A model generated the notes under the pieces. It worked only from the letters and a program-made list of their open reading frames with translations. It made no database searches and had not been told where the DNA came from. A stretch of DNA of 64,000 bases from Micromonospora fulviviridis (lineage in GTDB: Bacteria > Actinomycetota > Actinomycetes > Mycobacteriales > Micromonosporaceae), in assembly GCF_014648395.1 (NCBI RefSeq), contig NZ_BMRA01000002.1, positions 680,732 to 744,731 of the forward strand, in the 5' to 3' direction. The translations under genes were made by a program, and so were the position numbers. Positions 8,709 through 17,575 of the stretch are shown here, one piece after another (within the stretch, counting starts at the first letter, position 1; the number at the start of each line of letters is the position of its first letter).

Positions 8709-9598
8709 CTGTTCACCACTCCCAGCGCGGCCTGGATGCGGGCCTCGAACTCGCCTGGATCGCTCTGGCGGTCTCCGCGCAGCTCATTGAGTGTTCGCAA
8801 CGGAAAGCAGCGACGCAGCAGGTTCGCGAGCAGATCACCGAGCGTGCCTGACTCGTATCCGCCATCGAGGTCCAGCTCCTCATGGCTGAGGGCGTGCAGG
8901 ACCAGTTGCCGTGCGGCGTCATAGCGAATGACGTCGGCCAGGACCTGTGATCTTTCACTGTCGGGCGAGTTGAGGAGCGAAGCTGTAGCCGGGTGATCGG
9001 TGTTGAGGTAGAGCCGGATGCTGCCGGTGTCAGAGGAGTCAAGATCGGTGCCACAGCTGAGGTACCACATGGCCGGTCGCCCGTCGGCAATGCCGGAGTT
9101 GGCGAAGCTTGTCTGCACAACTGGGAATCGACTGCCGGATCCCTCCAAGACAGCGATCGTAGTGTCCTGCCAGAGAATGCTGCCCGGGCGGCGGGGGGCG
9201 AGACGACCAGCAGCCGGATCGGTCTCGGCAAGGACGATCCGTAGACGGAGGTGGAGCTTTCCACCCAGTTCCTCACCGGGAATGTCGGCCATGGCGAGGT
9301 TTTGTCCGTCTTCGATGCCGATGACGGGGCCGGCGCCCCGCGTCCCTGTGCCGGAGGCGTGCCAGGCGATGACGGCGTGCACTCTCGCCCTGCTCGTCAG
9401 GGTGCAGTCATCGAGCAGGGCGGCGAGGTCAACAGAAACCGGCCAGTGCACGGTCAGGTTCTTGAAGTAGTCCCACTCCGGGACCACCCCGCCGGCCAGC
9501 ATGGTCCTGCCGTCCGCCGTAGTGATGGTCACTTCTCCGCCGAGGATGCGATCGGTGGCCGGCAGCAGGAACCCGACGCTGAGCGGGCTGTTGCTCAT
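8705..9598 (-). CDS. Unknown protein, fourth gene of left defence operon
   Basis: 297 aa with overlapping stop/start at both ends (9595-9598 and 8705-8708). I do not recognise a domain. The N-terminal ~230 residues look beta-rich (SVGFLLPATDRILGGEVTI, HWPVSVDLAALLDD, LHLRLRIVLAETD). The C-terminal part is helical (ADVIRYDAARQLVLHALSH, LGDLLANLLRRCFPL). The strand-rich region plus helical tail would suit a scaffold or effector-binding role. No catalytic motif stands out. Its invariant position between the GHKL ATPase and the DUF6339-like gene suggests a dedicated subunit of the same complex. Confidence 0.75.
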   Translation of the reverse strand: MSNSPLSVGFLLPATDRILGGEVTITTADGRTMLAGGVVPEWDYFKNLTVHWPVSVDLAALLDDCTLTSRARVHAVIAWHASGTGTRGAGPVIGIEDGQNLAMADIPGEELGGKLHLRLRIVLAETDPAAGRLAPRRPGSILWQDTTIAVLEGSGSRFPVVQTSFANSGIADGRPAMWYLSCGTDLDSSDTGSIRLYLNTDHPATASLLNSPDSERSQVLADVIRYDAARQLVLHALSHEELDLDGGYESGTLGDLLANLLRRCFPLRTLNELRGDRQSDPGEFEARIQAALGVVNR

Positions 9599-11550
9599 GC
9601 CGCCCCCACTTCCGTTCGTACTGTCACCGTGACAGCGGCATCGTTCGGCTGGGTGACGCGAATACTCCAGGCCGTCGGGGTCGCCGGGGTGACAGTGAGT
9701 CGACTACCGGGCTGGAATTCGCCGGTGTCCCTGCTTCGCCATCCGATGACCGTGACCCGGACGCCATCATCCGCCTTCTCGGGCCGGCCGTCCGCCACAG
9801 CGATGAGTGGGTCCGCGACGAGGACCACCCCGTCGCCCGCTGACCGCGTGTCGAGGTCGACCGCGAAATCGGCACACGGGACGCCGTTGGGCATCAGGGC
9901 GGGCTGCGCCTGCGGGTGGAAGCGGACAGTGACGCTGCCCCGCCTGGGTGCTGGAACCGAACGCCCGCGTTCATCCTGTCCCCGCCCCACGTCAGGTCCC
10001 GGTCCGGATCTGCGTTCCTCGGGGGTAGTTCGCGATCCGTTGGGGGACCGATGGTCGGATGCATCGACGGGGGAAACGTCCGCTCTGCCACCGGCACGGG
10101 GGGCGGGAATGCGCGGGTCCGTGCCGCCGGGCTGCGTATCGAGCAGGGAACCCAGCAGCGAGGCCAGTCGGGTGATGCCGGGACCGTTTTCCGCGTCGAC
10201 CATCTCCGCACGATCCGCTCCTCGCCGGTCTTTGAAGATCCGGTCGATGTGGTTCAGAGCCTGACTCACCGGGTTTCTTGCAAATCGCTGGCGCTGCGCC
10301 AGACGGGGCTGCCACCGGTCATGAGTTGGCGGCTCGGCGGCCGCGAAGTCGTCGTTCAGCTCTGGATCGGCGATGAAGACACCTGTGATGGCCTGCCCTG
10401 ACGCGTCCGCCGTGACGTCGCGGTAGTCAACGACCATGCGCGGCCCCCGCATGAGGGCGATCTGGGCATCCGCCCGCTCGTGTGCTCCGGCGGCGCCGGG
10501 CAGGTGAGTCCGCCAGGCCAGAACCCCCAACCGTTGCACCGGTCGGGACCCAAGGACCTCCTGCACATTCCAGGGATAAGAGGTGGGCGTTGCAGCAGTT
10601 CCCCTCAAGACCGTCTCGCAACGGCGGTACGCCTCGACGAAGTGTTTGAGGCGCTGGTCGGTTGCCGGATCCGGTGCCGGGACTGCTTGACCGTTGCAGG
10701 TGACCTCGACCGTCAACCTCGGTCGTCCACCGGTCGGCGCCGTCAGGTGGGGCCATGCGTAGTCAGCGGCCGCCTGACCGAGGGCGTCGATCACCTGCCG
10801 CAGGCTGTCGTCCTCGTCGATCCGGGGCGCCAGGATCATGATTGTCGTCCCGGTCGCACCGGCTTGGAGGCGGTTCATACCCAACGCGAGCGCGAGCCGC
10901 TCGGCAGGCTCTCCGGTCAGTGGCTCTGCGCCGCTCTCCGGGTCCGGCACGCCCCACCAGTGCCGGCCGGTGAACGTCCTTCCCTCGAAGTCGTACGGCC
11001 TGGTCAAGGCCATCGCGATGAGCCGCGACACGGGCCTGTCTTCAACTTGCGTGCGGGTGAAGATGACGACCGTGGCGCAGGAGCTGGCTTCGAAGAGAAC
11101 GGCCTTGCCGTAGCCGTAGGTCCCGCCGTCGTAGCCTTTGGCCGGGTCGCGTCCGATGTTGCGCACCAGGTCGACAAAATCCCGCCTGCCGCTGCTCACC
11201 TGGTCCGCGCGAGTGGGACCGCCGAGGCCCCGGGTGCCCGTGTCAGTGACGGTGAGCACGTCGATCGGTTCGCGGCGGAGGAGAGTCCCGAGCTCAGAGC
11301 CCACCGGTCGGTCCCGGAGGAGGTCGCACCGCAAGGAGTCGTACTGGCCGTCGGTCAGGCGCCACGCGTCGACGGCGAATGTCACTCCTTCGCTGGCATC
11401 GGCCCGCGCGTCCCAGCTGTTCTGCAGCGTCTCCCGCAGGAAAAGCTGCCAGAAGTCCATGGAAAAGGTGCCAAGCGTGCGGCGAGCGGAGTGCGCATCG
11501 ATGCCGCCGTAGGGCGGGAACGGCTCCGCGAACATGCCGAGTGAGGTCAT
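9595..11550 (-). CDS. GHKL (MORC/MutL-like) ATPase
   Basis: 651 aa, start ATG 11550 overlapping the stop of the DUF4420 gene. The Bergerat ATP-binding fold is visible. The N-box is E40-TLQNSWDAR with N44 and D47, the G1 motif is VTDTGTRGLGG (from 101), and the G2 glycine lid is GYDGGTYGYGK (139-149) followed by AVLFEASS. A long middle region is followed by a disordered Arg/Gly/Pro stretch (about 470-530) and a beta-rich C-terminal domain. Such ATPases close over DNA or reorganise partner proteins, as MutL, Hsp90 and MORC do. Prokaryotic MORC-type ATPases are known to neighbour helicases and nucleases in restriction-type systems. It is more divergent than the two MORC-like proteins of the right module. 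Confidence 0.82.
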   Translation of the reverse strand: MTSLGMFAEPFPPYGGIDAHSARRTLGTFSMDFWQLFLRETLQNSWDARADASEGVTFAVDAWRLTDGQYDSLRCDLLRDRPVGSELGTLLRREPIDVLTVTDTGTRGLGGPTRADQVSSGRRDFVDLVRNIGRDPAKGYDGGTYGYGKAVLFEASSCATVVIFTRTQVEDRPVSRLIAMALTRPYDFEGRTFTGRHWWGVPDPESGAEPLTGEPAERLALALGMNRLQAGATGTTIMILAPRIDEDDSLRQVIDALGQAAADYAWPHLTAPTGGRPRLTVEVTCNGQAVPAPDPATDQRLKHFVEAYRRCETVLRGTAATPTSYPWNVQEVLGSRPVQRLGVLAWRTHLPGAAGAHERADAQIALMRGPRMVVDYRDVTADASGQAITGVFIADPELNDDFAAAEPPTHDRWQPRLAQRQRFARNPVSQALNHIDRIFKDRRGADRAEMVDAENGPGITRLASLLGSLLDTQPGGTDPRIPAPRAGGRADVSPVDASDHRSPNGSRTTPEERRSGPGPDVGRGQDERGRSVPAPRRGSVTVRFHPQAQPALMPNGVPCADFAVDLDTRSAGDGVVLVADPLIAVADGRPEKADDGVRVTVIGWRSRDTGEFQPGSRLTVTPATPTAWSIRVTQPNDAAVTVTVRTEVGAA

Positions 11551-12545
11551 CGCTTCCCCAACAGGTCGTCAATCGCCTGGCTGGTGTCGCTCTGCCCGGG
11601 CACGGCGGTCAGGTCGAGTGTGTATCTCATCCGCAGTATGTGATCGAGAACTTTTGGATCGGCAAATGATCCGTGGGTGATCCGAGGAAACCCGGGACGG
11701 TTGACCAGGTAGATGCGCCGCTGCCGCAGGCCGTAGCGGACGCGTTTGTAAGCGGCGGAATCCGCCGTCCGGTAGCCGAGGGATGCCAGCCTGGTCAGTA
11801 GGGCGTGCCGGTCGGCTCCGACGCCGAGCAGGCGGTCGACCGCATCCGGGACACTGTCGCCGTCGCCGTCGCCGCGTTCGAGCTGTTCAATGTAGAGGTA
11901 CAGATGCGTGCCGGGCCGCTCCTCGAGCTGTCCGACACCGTGAATCTCCACCTGGAGTCGCTCCCGGGCGCTGGTGGACTTGACCTCGACACTCGCGCCG
12001 ATTCCGGTGAAGTCGGCGCGCGCGGCATCCGGCCCTGTCCAGAGCCGCACCGCGGCATCCGGGTCCCGCTCGGCGACCTGTTCCATCAAATGAAGTTCGG
12101 CCAACAGCCCGGCGAGTGCATCCATCCCCAGCAGCGGACTGTCGCTGGGCGAGAGAAGGTCTCGCCACCTGTCCAGTACGGTGAGGCAGACGAAGCCCGG
12201 TTGCGTTGGGCTGCCTGCGAGGCGACCGATCATCTCGTCCGTCAGCTCTGCGAAAAGGTCGTGCAGGTGATCCAGTTCGCAGACAACGTCCTGATACCGC
12301 GTGGGCATCGCCCCTGGCCCTTCGACAAGCCGCCGTGTGGTGAGGGTGACGCCCCGGCTGCTGGCGTCCTCGACGCCACGCTCGTCTTCACCCAGGGGCA
12401 CCAAGAGGTGCCATCGGCCCCGGGAATCGATCCCATGGGCGATGGCTCCCGCGGCGACCCGGGTGTCACTGCGGCGTATGCGCAGGTCGGCCGGGAGCCC
12501 TGCCCCCTCGAGGAGGCCGAAGATCTCCTCTGCGCGGTCAGCCAT
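11547..12545 (-). CDS. PD-(D/E)XK motif protein (DUF4420 type), left module
   Basis: 332 aa. I chose ATG 12545, which overlaps the end of the Z1 gene by eight bases; the frame continues upstream but lies antisense-like over the Z1 coding end. Nuclease-fold residues are E150 in LLAELHL, D178 in RADFTG, and E187-V-K189 in ASVEVKST, the order and spacing expected for a PD-(D/E)XK active site. The N-terminal 100 residues resemble the DUF4420 start (HLLVPLGEDE). The likely role is a DNA endonuclease effector. It lies directly after the Z1 helicase, exactly as its counterpart does in the right module, although the two proteins are only distantly alike. Confidence 0.82.
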   Translation of the reverse strand: MADRAEEIFGLLEGAGLPADLRIRRSDTRVAAGAIAHGIDSRGRWHLLVPLGEDERGVEDASSRGVTLTTRRLVEGPGAMPTRYQDVVCELDHLHDLFAELTDEMIGRLAGSPTQPGFVCLTVLDRWRDLLSPSDSPLLGMDALAGLLAELHLMEQVAERDPDAAVRLWTGPDAARADFTGIGASVEVKSTSARERLQVEIHGVGQLEERPGTHLYLYIEQLERGDGDGDSVPDAVDRLLGVGADRHALLTRLASLGYRTADSAAYKRVRYGLRQRRIYLVNRPGFPRITHGSFADPKVLDHILRMRYTLDLTAVPGQSDTSQAIDDLLGKR

Positions 12546-15282
12546 CGGCTCGGCCCGCCGCGTTTTCCTCGCCGGCGCGTTCGTCCTCCGCGTCGAGGGC
12601 CTCGACGTCGATGACGTCAACCCCTTCCGCTGGCGGTGCGATGCCCGACAGATCCACCGAGACGTAGTCCTGCTCCTCCGGCCCCCATGCTTCAGGGAAG
12701 AACAGGCCCACACCGATGATGTGTTGCTCGGCCCGCAGATCGACCCGCGGATATTTTCCCCTTGTGTGAGACTCGTCGACCGAGTCCCGGCTGATCGGGT
12801 AGAGACACAACAGGCCGACCGGCCCCAGCTCCCCGTCGCGGAGAACCCGCAACCGATCGTCGGTGGGTTCACCGTCGAGTCGGGCCCGGATTTCTGCGAC
12901 GGTTCCCGGGAGGTCGGCGACCCGGTCCCACGTCGATACCAGAGACTTGATGTCGGCATAGGTGTCCGGGGTCCTCAGCCGGCTGCGGTTGATGAGATTG
13001 ACTCTGCAGCCGCCCAGGTCCATGTGTCCGACTCGGTCCCGTTCCTGGCCGACCACGACGACGTTCCAGTTTCGGAGCGCGCCGTGAGCGTTCTGCTTTC
13101 GGATGTAGTCCCGCAGAGCCTGAGAGCGCAGGTTGGGGCTCCGCTCGTGGAACTCGTAGTCATTGAGGAACTTCAGCACCAGGTCGGCCGGCACGGAGCG
13201 CAGCAGACGGCGGCCGGCCCGTGCGGTGACCTCCGTCACGCCGGGCGTCACCGCAGCACTCCGGAGCAGCCGGTCGGCTGCGGTGATGTTGTGCTTCAGC
13301 CAGTTCCCATCACGATGATGAAACTTGATCGTCTGTGCCACCTGGCAGCTGTAGCTGTTCCTGACTGTGATGCCCGCGCGCATCTTCGCCGCAGACGTCA
13401 CGGCCAGCGAGGGATGCTTGCGTATCTTGACGGCAAGCTGGTGGGGCGTCAGGTGTTCGTCCTCGTAGCGGCGTATCTGCTGGCGAATCTCCGCCTCAAC
13501 AGTGGCCAGGTCGATGAACCAGGATGCGAGCTCGTTGGTCATCCAGATCCGAGGCAGATCCTGGTAGCCCGGGCGGTACCCGAACCAGCGTCCCATCTGC
13601 AGGAGCGTGTCGTAGGCGGATGCGGCCCGGACGAAGTAGCTGCAGACCAGGCCCTCCAGCGTGAGACCGCGCGCGAGGGTGTTGCCGCCGATGGCGACGG
13701 CGGTCACCGGGGCATCGCCATAGACCAGCCGATCGCCTGACTGATAGTTGTCGATCACGACGCCGATGTGGTCGAGAACCGGCATGATGTTGCCGGCCAC
13801 CTCTTCCCACGGAACCGGGGCCAACCCCATGGCCGCAGCCGGTAGCCGCTCGGTCTCGTTCCGCCAGTCCTGCCGAAGCTGGTCCCAGGCCACCCGGTCA
13901 TCGGCACGCAGGTCCTCGGCCAAGCGCTCCAGATGATCTGCCACCGACACCGCGAGGCGCTGGTGAGCGACGGCCCGCATCGATGTGTGGATGAGCATCG
14001 TCGAATCGGTAGGCGTCCCCTCGCGGTGGCGCCGCGCGGCGGTCGCGAGAACGAACCACCGCAGGGCAGCGGCAAGGCTGGACGGCACCCCCGGATGCCA
14101 GCTGTCCACCGAGTCCCTGCTCCGTGGCGGCTGAACCTCCGGCACCTCGCCGTCCGGTACCTCCCGGATCACGTCCAAGCCCTGGTCGGGCTTGCCATCC
14201 TCATGGGCGAGCAGGTCCCGTCCGAAAATCGTCTCCGCGCCGAAGTAGTCGTCCGGGCACGGGAGATCGACGACGAAATCCCGAGGGTAGAGGTCATCCG
14301 GTACCGAGGGGTCGATCAACAGGTTCGCGAAGGGCGTGGCCGTGTATGCCAGGTAGGCGACCTTGGGCTTGTTCAGGATCCTTCGTATGAGCCAGTTGAT
14401 CCTGGATTGCCGACCGCGGCTTCCGACGTCGATGCTTGCCTGGTCCGCCTCATCGTCGATCAACACGATCGGACAGTCGCGCAGGACACTGCCAGCTGCG
14501 TCCAGGAACTCGGCCAGCCGCCGCAGGCGGTACGGATTCTTCTTCACCACCGCCAGCAGCCGGTGCTCCGGGTTGCCGAGCAGGTTTGCTGCGTTCCGGG
14601 GATTGGCGTCAAAGTCGGACCAGCTGCCCGTCAACAGGTGCCATCGGCCATGGGCGTCGCCGACGAGCATCTTCTCGAGACGCTGCTGGGTCTGCGAGCG
14701 CAGGTTGTCAGTGATCCCCGACAACACGATGACGAGGCGATAGCCGACATCGCACATCTTGGCGACGACGGACATGAAGTTGGTGGTTTTCCCGCTCTGC
14801 ACGTGACCGAGGACAAGCCCACGTGCGCTGATCTCGACGTCGCCTGGGCGCGGCAGCAATGACACAATCTTGGTGGATGAGGCGTTGATCGAGTCCAAAG
14901 GCTCTCCCCGCAGACCCGACTTTGCCAGTCGCTGCTGCAACGCCGGCCAGAAAAGATCTCCCGGCTGAGGGCCGGCATACCATCGGCCTGTCAGCCTTTC
15001 GTTGTCGACCAGGGACCGAGGATCCCGTAGCTCGCGGACTCGTCCCGTCTGCGTCTCAAAGGTGAGCACGGCGCGATCCAGGATGTGCGCCGGGACCCAC
15101 CGGCCGAGCTGGCGACGGACTGCCTGGATTGTTCCGCCTCCGTAGACGTTCCGGGAGATCTGCGCAACGAGGTCGAGCAGCTCGTCCTCGGGCACATCTT
15201 CAATCAATTGGAACCCCCAGTTCATCAATGCCGCGGGCGTGGGCAAGCGGCGTCTGGCCGGCTCCTGTCCTTCCTGCTCCAA
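12538..15282 (-). CDS. Z1 domain helicase-like ATPase, left module
   Basis: 914 aa from TTG 15282. Motifs are P-loop LGHVQSGKTTNFM (about 158-170), Walker B VLIDDEADQASID (about 278), YTATPFANLL (motif III region), GGNTLARGLTLEGL, and QMGRWFGYRPGYQDL, the Arg-finger region typical of Z1 (endonuclease-associated) SF2-like ATPases. The start is doubtful. No ribosome site precedes the TTG, the frame upstream (SRPLLRNVPVELAGEH) looks coding, and a well-placed ATG at 15490 with GGAGGTGGG lies one frame away. A one-base insertion near 15386-15392 would reconcile them and give a protein about 69 residues longer. It is the first gene of the five-gene left operon. The role is presumably DNA scanning or unwinding for the DUF4420 nuclease. 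Confidence 0.85.
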   Translation of the reverse strand: MEQEGQEPARRRLPTPAALMNWGFQLIEDVPEDELLDLVAQISRNVYGGGTIQAVRRQLGRWVPAHILDRAVLTFETQTGRVRELRDPRSLVDNERLTGRWYAGPQPGDLFWPALQQRLAKSGLRGEPLDSINASSTKIVSLLPRPGDVEISARGLVLGHVQSGKTTNFMSVVAKMCDVGYRLVIVLSGITDNLRSQTQQRLEKMLVGDAHGRWHLLTGSWSDFDANPRNAANLLGNPEHRLLAVVKKNPYRLRRLAEFLDAAGSVLRDCPIVLIDDEADQASIDVGSRGRQSRINWLIRRILNKPKVAYLAYTATPFANLLIDPSVPDDLYPRDFVVDLPCPDDYFGAETIFGRDLLAHEDGKPDQGLDVIREVPDGEVPEVQPPRSRDSVDSWHPGVPSSLAAALRWFVLATAARRHREGTPTDSTMLIHTSMRAVAHQRLAVSVADHLERLAEDLRADDRVAWDQLRQDWRNETERLPAAAMGLAPVPWEEVAGNIMPVLDHIGVVIDNYQSGDRLVYGDAPVTAVAIGGNTLARGLTLEGLVCSYFVRAASAYDTLLQMGRWFGYRPGYQDLPRIWMTNELASWFIDLATVEAEIRQQIRRYEDEHLTPHQLAVKIRKHPSLAVTSAAKMRAGITVRNSYSCQVAQTIKFHHRDGNWLKHNITAADRLLRSAAVTPGVTEVTARAGRRLLRSVPADLVLKFLNDYEFHERSPNLRSQALRDYIRKQNAHGALRNWNVVVVGQERDRVGHMDLGGCRVNLINRSRLRTPDTYADIKSLVSTWDRVADLPGTVAEIRARLDGEPTDDRLRVLRDGELGPVGLLCLYPISRDSVDESHTRGKYPRVDLRAEQHIIGVGLFFPEAWGPEEQDYVSVDLSGIAPPAEGVDVIDVEALDAEDERAGEENAAGRADG

Positions 15283-15489
15283 GCGATCGACGCATTCGAG
15301 CGAGCGCTCCGGGACAAAGTACGACCATCGACATCGATGCTCGCCCGCCAGCTCGACTGGGACGTTCCGCAGGAGAGGTCGGCTGCCTCTCTCCGAATAC
15401 GTAAGTCACGTGGTCGTCGCGGGAGCCAGCTTCAGACAGCAGGCCCCGTACGTCCGCCGGACACAACTGCGGTTCCGGCCCGGGCCGCA

Positions 15490-15573
15490 TCCTCCCACCT
15501 CCCCACTGGCGGTTCCCGCACGATACCGCCAACGGTCCCATCTGCGGGACCCCTGAATGATCAACCGTTCAGG
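15490..15573 (-). promoter_or_regulatory. Leader of left operon: conserved element, palindrome and strong RBS
   Basis: The 453-bp gap between the Z1 start (15282) and vsr (15736) holds the N-terminal extension of the Z1 frame and this leader. Read on the minus strand it has an inverted repeat (CCTGAA/TTCAGG, 15552-15573), then CGTTGGC, an inverted repeat GGCGGT/ACCGCC, GAACCGCCA, and GGGGAGGTGGGAGG directly before ATG 15490. The strings CGTTGGC, GAACCGCCA and TGGGGAGGTGGG recur in the same order upstream of the giant helicase (36080-36146). This is a candidate shared promoter/operator; no -10 box is obvious. Confidence 0.4.
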
Positions 15574-15735
15574 CGATTCCTGCTGCCCTCCGAGGGCGGT
15601 CCATCCTCAGGTGCTGATCGCCCGGACGCAACGGCACGAAAGGGCAGGCACGGGCTCCCGGCAGTGAGGTTGTCCGGGCGGGGTGATAGGGATGGACTCG
15701 GAGGCGGCACTCCTCGGCGGCGAGAGGTGGGACAA

Positions 15736-16212
15736 ATGGGCGGGCGGAGGTTGAGATCGCCTGCCGCTCGCCGTCCTGCCCCTCTGAGCGCGGCTGTCTC
15801 GAACCAGATGAAGCGGATGGGGCGCGCATCGACAAAGCCGGAGCTGCTCATCAGGAGGGAGCTTCACCGCCGGGGTCTCCGGTTCAGGATCAACCATCCA
15901 GCACTGCCCGGACGCCCCGACATTGTCTTCACCAGAGCCCGTCTGGCCGTCTTCGTCGACGGCTGTTTTTGGCACCGGTGCCCTCAGCACGGCGTGATGC
16001 CCAAGAACAACCGCGAGTGGTGGGAGGCGAAGCTGCAGCGCAACGTCGAGCGGGACCGGGAGAAGGACACGGCGCTGTCAGCGCTGGGCTGGCAGGTCCG
16101 CCACTTCTGGGAGCACGAGGACCCAGCCGCAGTCGCCAGCGAGATTGATCAGACATGGCGGCAGCTGCTCACCACGCCGAAGCCTGACTCAAGATCAACA
16201 CAGGATGTGTGA
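15736..16212 (+). CDS. vsr: Vsr-type very short patch repair endonuclease
   Basis: 158 aa. ATG 15736 was chosen because AGGTGG lies six bases upstream and because homologues begin with the same kind of leader before KPELLIRRELHRRGL. The Vsr core is clear: GRPDIVFTRARLAVFVDG (metal-binding D62), then CFWHRCPQHG with H80 and H85 plus the zinc-ligand cysteines, WWEAKLQRNVERD, and LGWQVRHFWEHE. Family enzymes nick 5' of a T:G mismatch arising from deamination of 5-methylcytosine. In MORC-type restriction systems, Vsr homologues may serve instead as the cutting subunit. The C5 methyltransferase two genes away fits either role. The stop is followed after 41 bases by MORC-like ATPase 1. Confidence 0.9.
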   Translation: MGGRRLRSPAARRPAPLSAAVSNQMKRMGRASTKPELLIRRELHRRGLRFRINHPALPGRPDIVFTRARLAVFVDGCFWHRCPQHGVMPKNNREWWEAKLQRNVERDREKDTALSALGWQVRHFWEHEDPAAVASEIDQTWRQLLTTPKPDSRSTQDV

Positions 16213-16253
16213 CATCCTGGTCCTCTTCCCGACGACTTGACGGAGGTGGGCAG

Positions 16254-17558
16254 ATGCCCGGCAAGGCCTGGTTCGATGTCGCACCGTCGGCTGCCCGCCT
16301 GACCAGCTCGCTTCGCGACATCGGTTACGACTTCCCCACCGCTGTGGCGGACATCGTCGACAACAGCGTGGCTGCCGGAGCGACCCGGGTGGAGGTGATG
16401 ATCGAGTTTGCGGGATCAAGGTCCCGGGTCTACATCGCGGATGACGGCCGCGGCATGTCGCCGGGCGCTTTGCTTGAGGGCCTGCGACTCGGCACACGCC
16501 GCACCTACAGGCTGGGCGAGCTGGGCCGCTACGGGTTGGGTCTCAAGACCGCCTCACTGTCGCAGTGCCGATCGGTGGCGGTGGTTTCCCGGAGCAATCC
16601 GGAGGTGATTCGGACGTCGGCCCGGGTCCTCGACCTTGACGTAGTGGAGGAATGGGACCAATGGGTCGTGGTGGACCCGGGCAATGATCCGGACGTCGCC
16701 AGAGCCAAGCAGTGGCTGGCCGAGGGAACCGGGACGGTTGTCCTCTGGCGTCACCTTGACCGGGTGCTGCCCGAGAAGCAGCCTGAGGGCGGTTGGGCTC
16801 GGCGCCGATTCGAGAACCTTGCCGCAAAGACTGCGGAGCACCTCGGAGTCGTGTTCCACCGCTTCCTCGAGGGCGTCGACGGCAAGGCTCCACTGGTCAT
16901 CACGGTCAATGGTCAGAAGGTCAGGGCCTGGAACCCGTTTGCACCCGAAGAGCCTGGCTTGTCCGAGCTACCGGCGCAGCGCTTCGAGGTCACGGTCGGT
17001 GATGTGTCAGGCCACGTGGATCTTCGACGCTTCATCCTCCCTTCGCGCGATCGGTTCTCCACTCATGGCGAGTTCGAGCGGCTCTCCGGTCCGCTCAACT
17101 GGAACCGGCAGCAGGGCCTCTACGTCTACCGGGCGAACCGACTGGTGCAGTGGGGCGGCTGGAGCGGTATCCGGGGCATTGACGAGCACACGAAGATGGC
17201 GCGTGCCGCTCTTGACTTCAGCACCGACCTCGACTCGGCCTTCAACATCAACGTGGCCAAGATGAGGGTCTCATTACCGGCGCAGCTACGTCAGATGCTC
17301 GAAGCGCCGGTCAACGAACTCTGCATCTACGCCAACGACGCCTACCGCCGGAGCGCACGACCCAAGCCGAAGCCGGTCCCCGCTGACCTCAATGCCGCTC
17401 CCGACGTCCGTGCCGCCACGCAGGCCGCGACCACCGCCGGGCTGGCGCTCCGAGCCGCAGCGATGCAGGCCGGCGAATGGGACGCGTGGCAGCGGATCGC
17501 CTCGTCGCTGCGGAGGGAGGCGCCTGAAATCGCAAAGTCGCTGGGGCTCGACGGCTGA
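16254..17558 (+). CDS. MORC-like GHKL ATPase 1, right module
   Basis: 434 aa; ATG 16254 has GGAGGTG five bases upstream, better than the GTG at 16209 that overlaps vsr. Bergerat-fold motifs are N-box AVADIVDNSVAAGA (D33, N37), G1 IADDGRGM (61-68), and G2 LGRYGLGLKTASLSQ (90-104). Past the ATPase come EHLGVVFHRFL, VNGQKVRAWNPF and QQGLYVYRANRLVQWGGW, an S5-like region with the Hsp90/MORC-type YxYRxxR strand. The C-terminus (about 390-434) is Ala-rich helical. It is a clear paralogue of the ATPase at 19861, and the two may work as a pair. It ends 17 bases from the convergent methyltransferase gene. Confidence 0.85.
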   Translation: MPGKAWFDVAPSAARLTSSLRDIGYDFPTAVADIVDNSVAAGATRVEVMIEFAGSRSRVYIADDGRGMSPGALLEGLRLGTRRTYRLGELGRYGLGLKTASLSQCRSVAVVSRSNPEVIRTSARVLDLDVVEEWDQWVVVDPGNDPDVARAKQWLAEGTGTVVLWRHLDRVLPEKQPEGGWARRRFENLAAKTAEHLGVVFHRFLEGVDGKAPLVITVNGQKVRAWNPFAPEEPGLSELPAQRFEVTVGDVSGHVDLRRFILPSRDRFSTHGEFERLSGPLNWNRQQGLYVYRANRLVQWGGWSGIRGIDEHTKMARAALDFSTDLDSAFNINVAKMRVSLPAQLRQMLEAPVNELCIYANDAYRRSARPKPKPVPADLNAAPDVRAATQAATTAGLALRAAAMQAGEWDAWQRIASSLRREAPEIAKSLGLDG

Positions 17559-17575
17559 GCCCTCCGCGGCCCGGC

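Noticed and set aside
15085..16212. 375-aa open frame starting well upstream of vsr
   Set aside because: Only its last 158 codons encode Vsr; the upstream part overlaps the Z1 gene and leader antisense, and a good ribosome site precedes ATG 15736.
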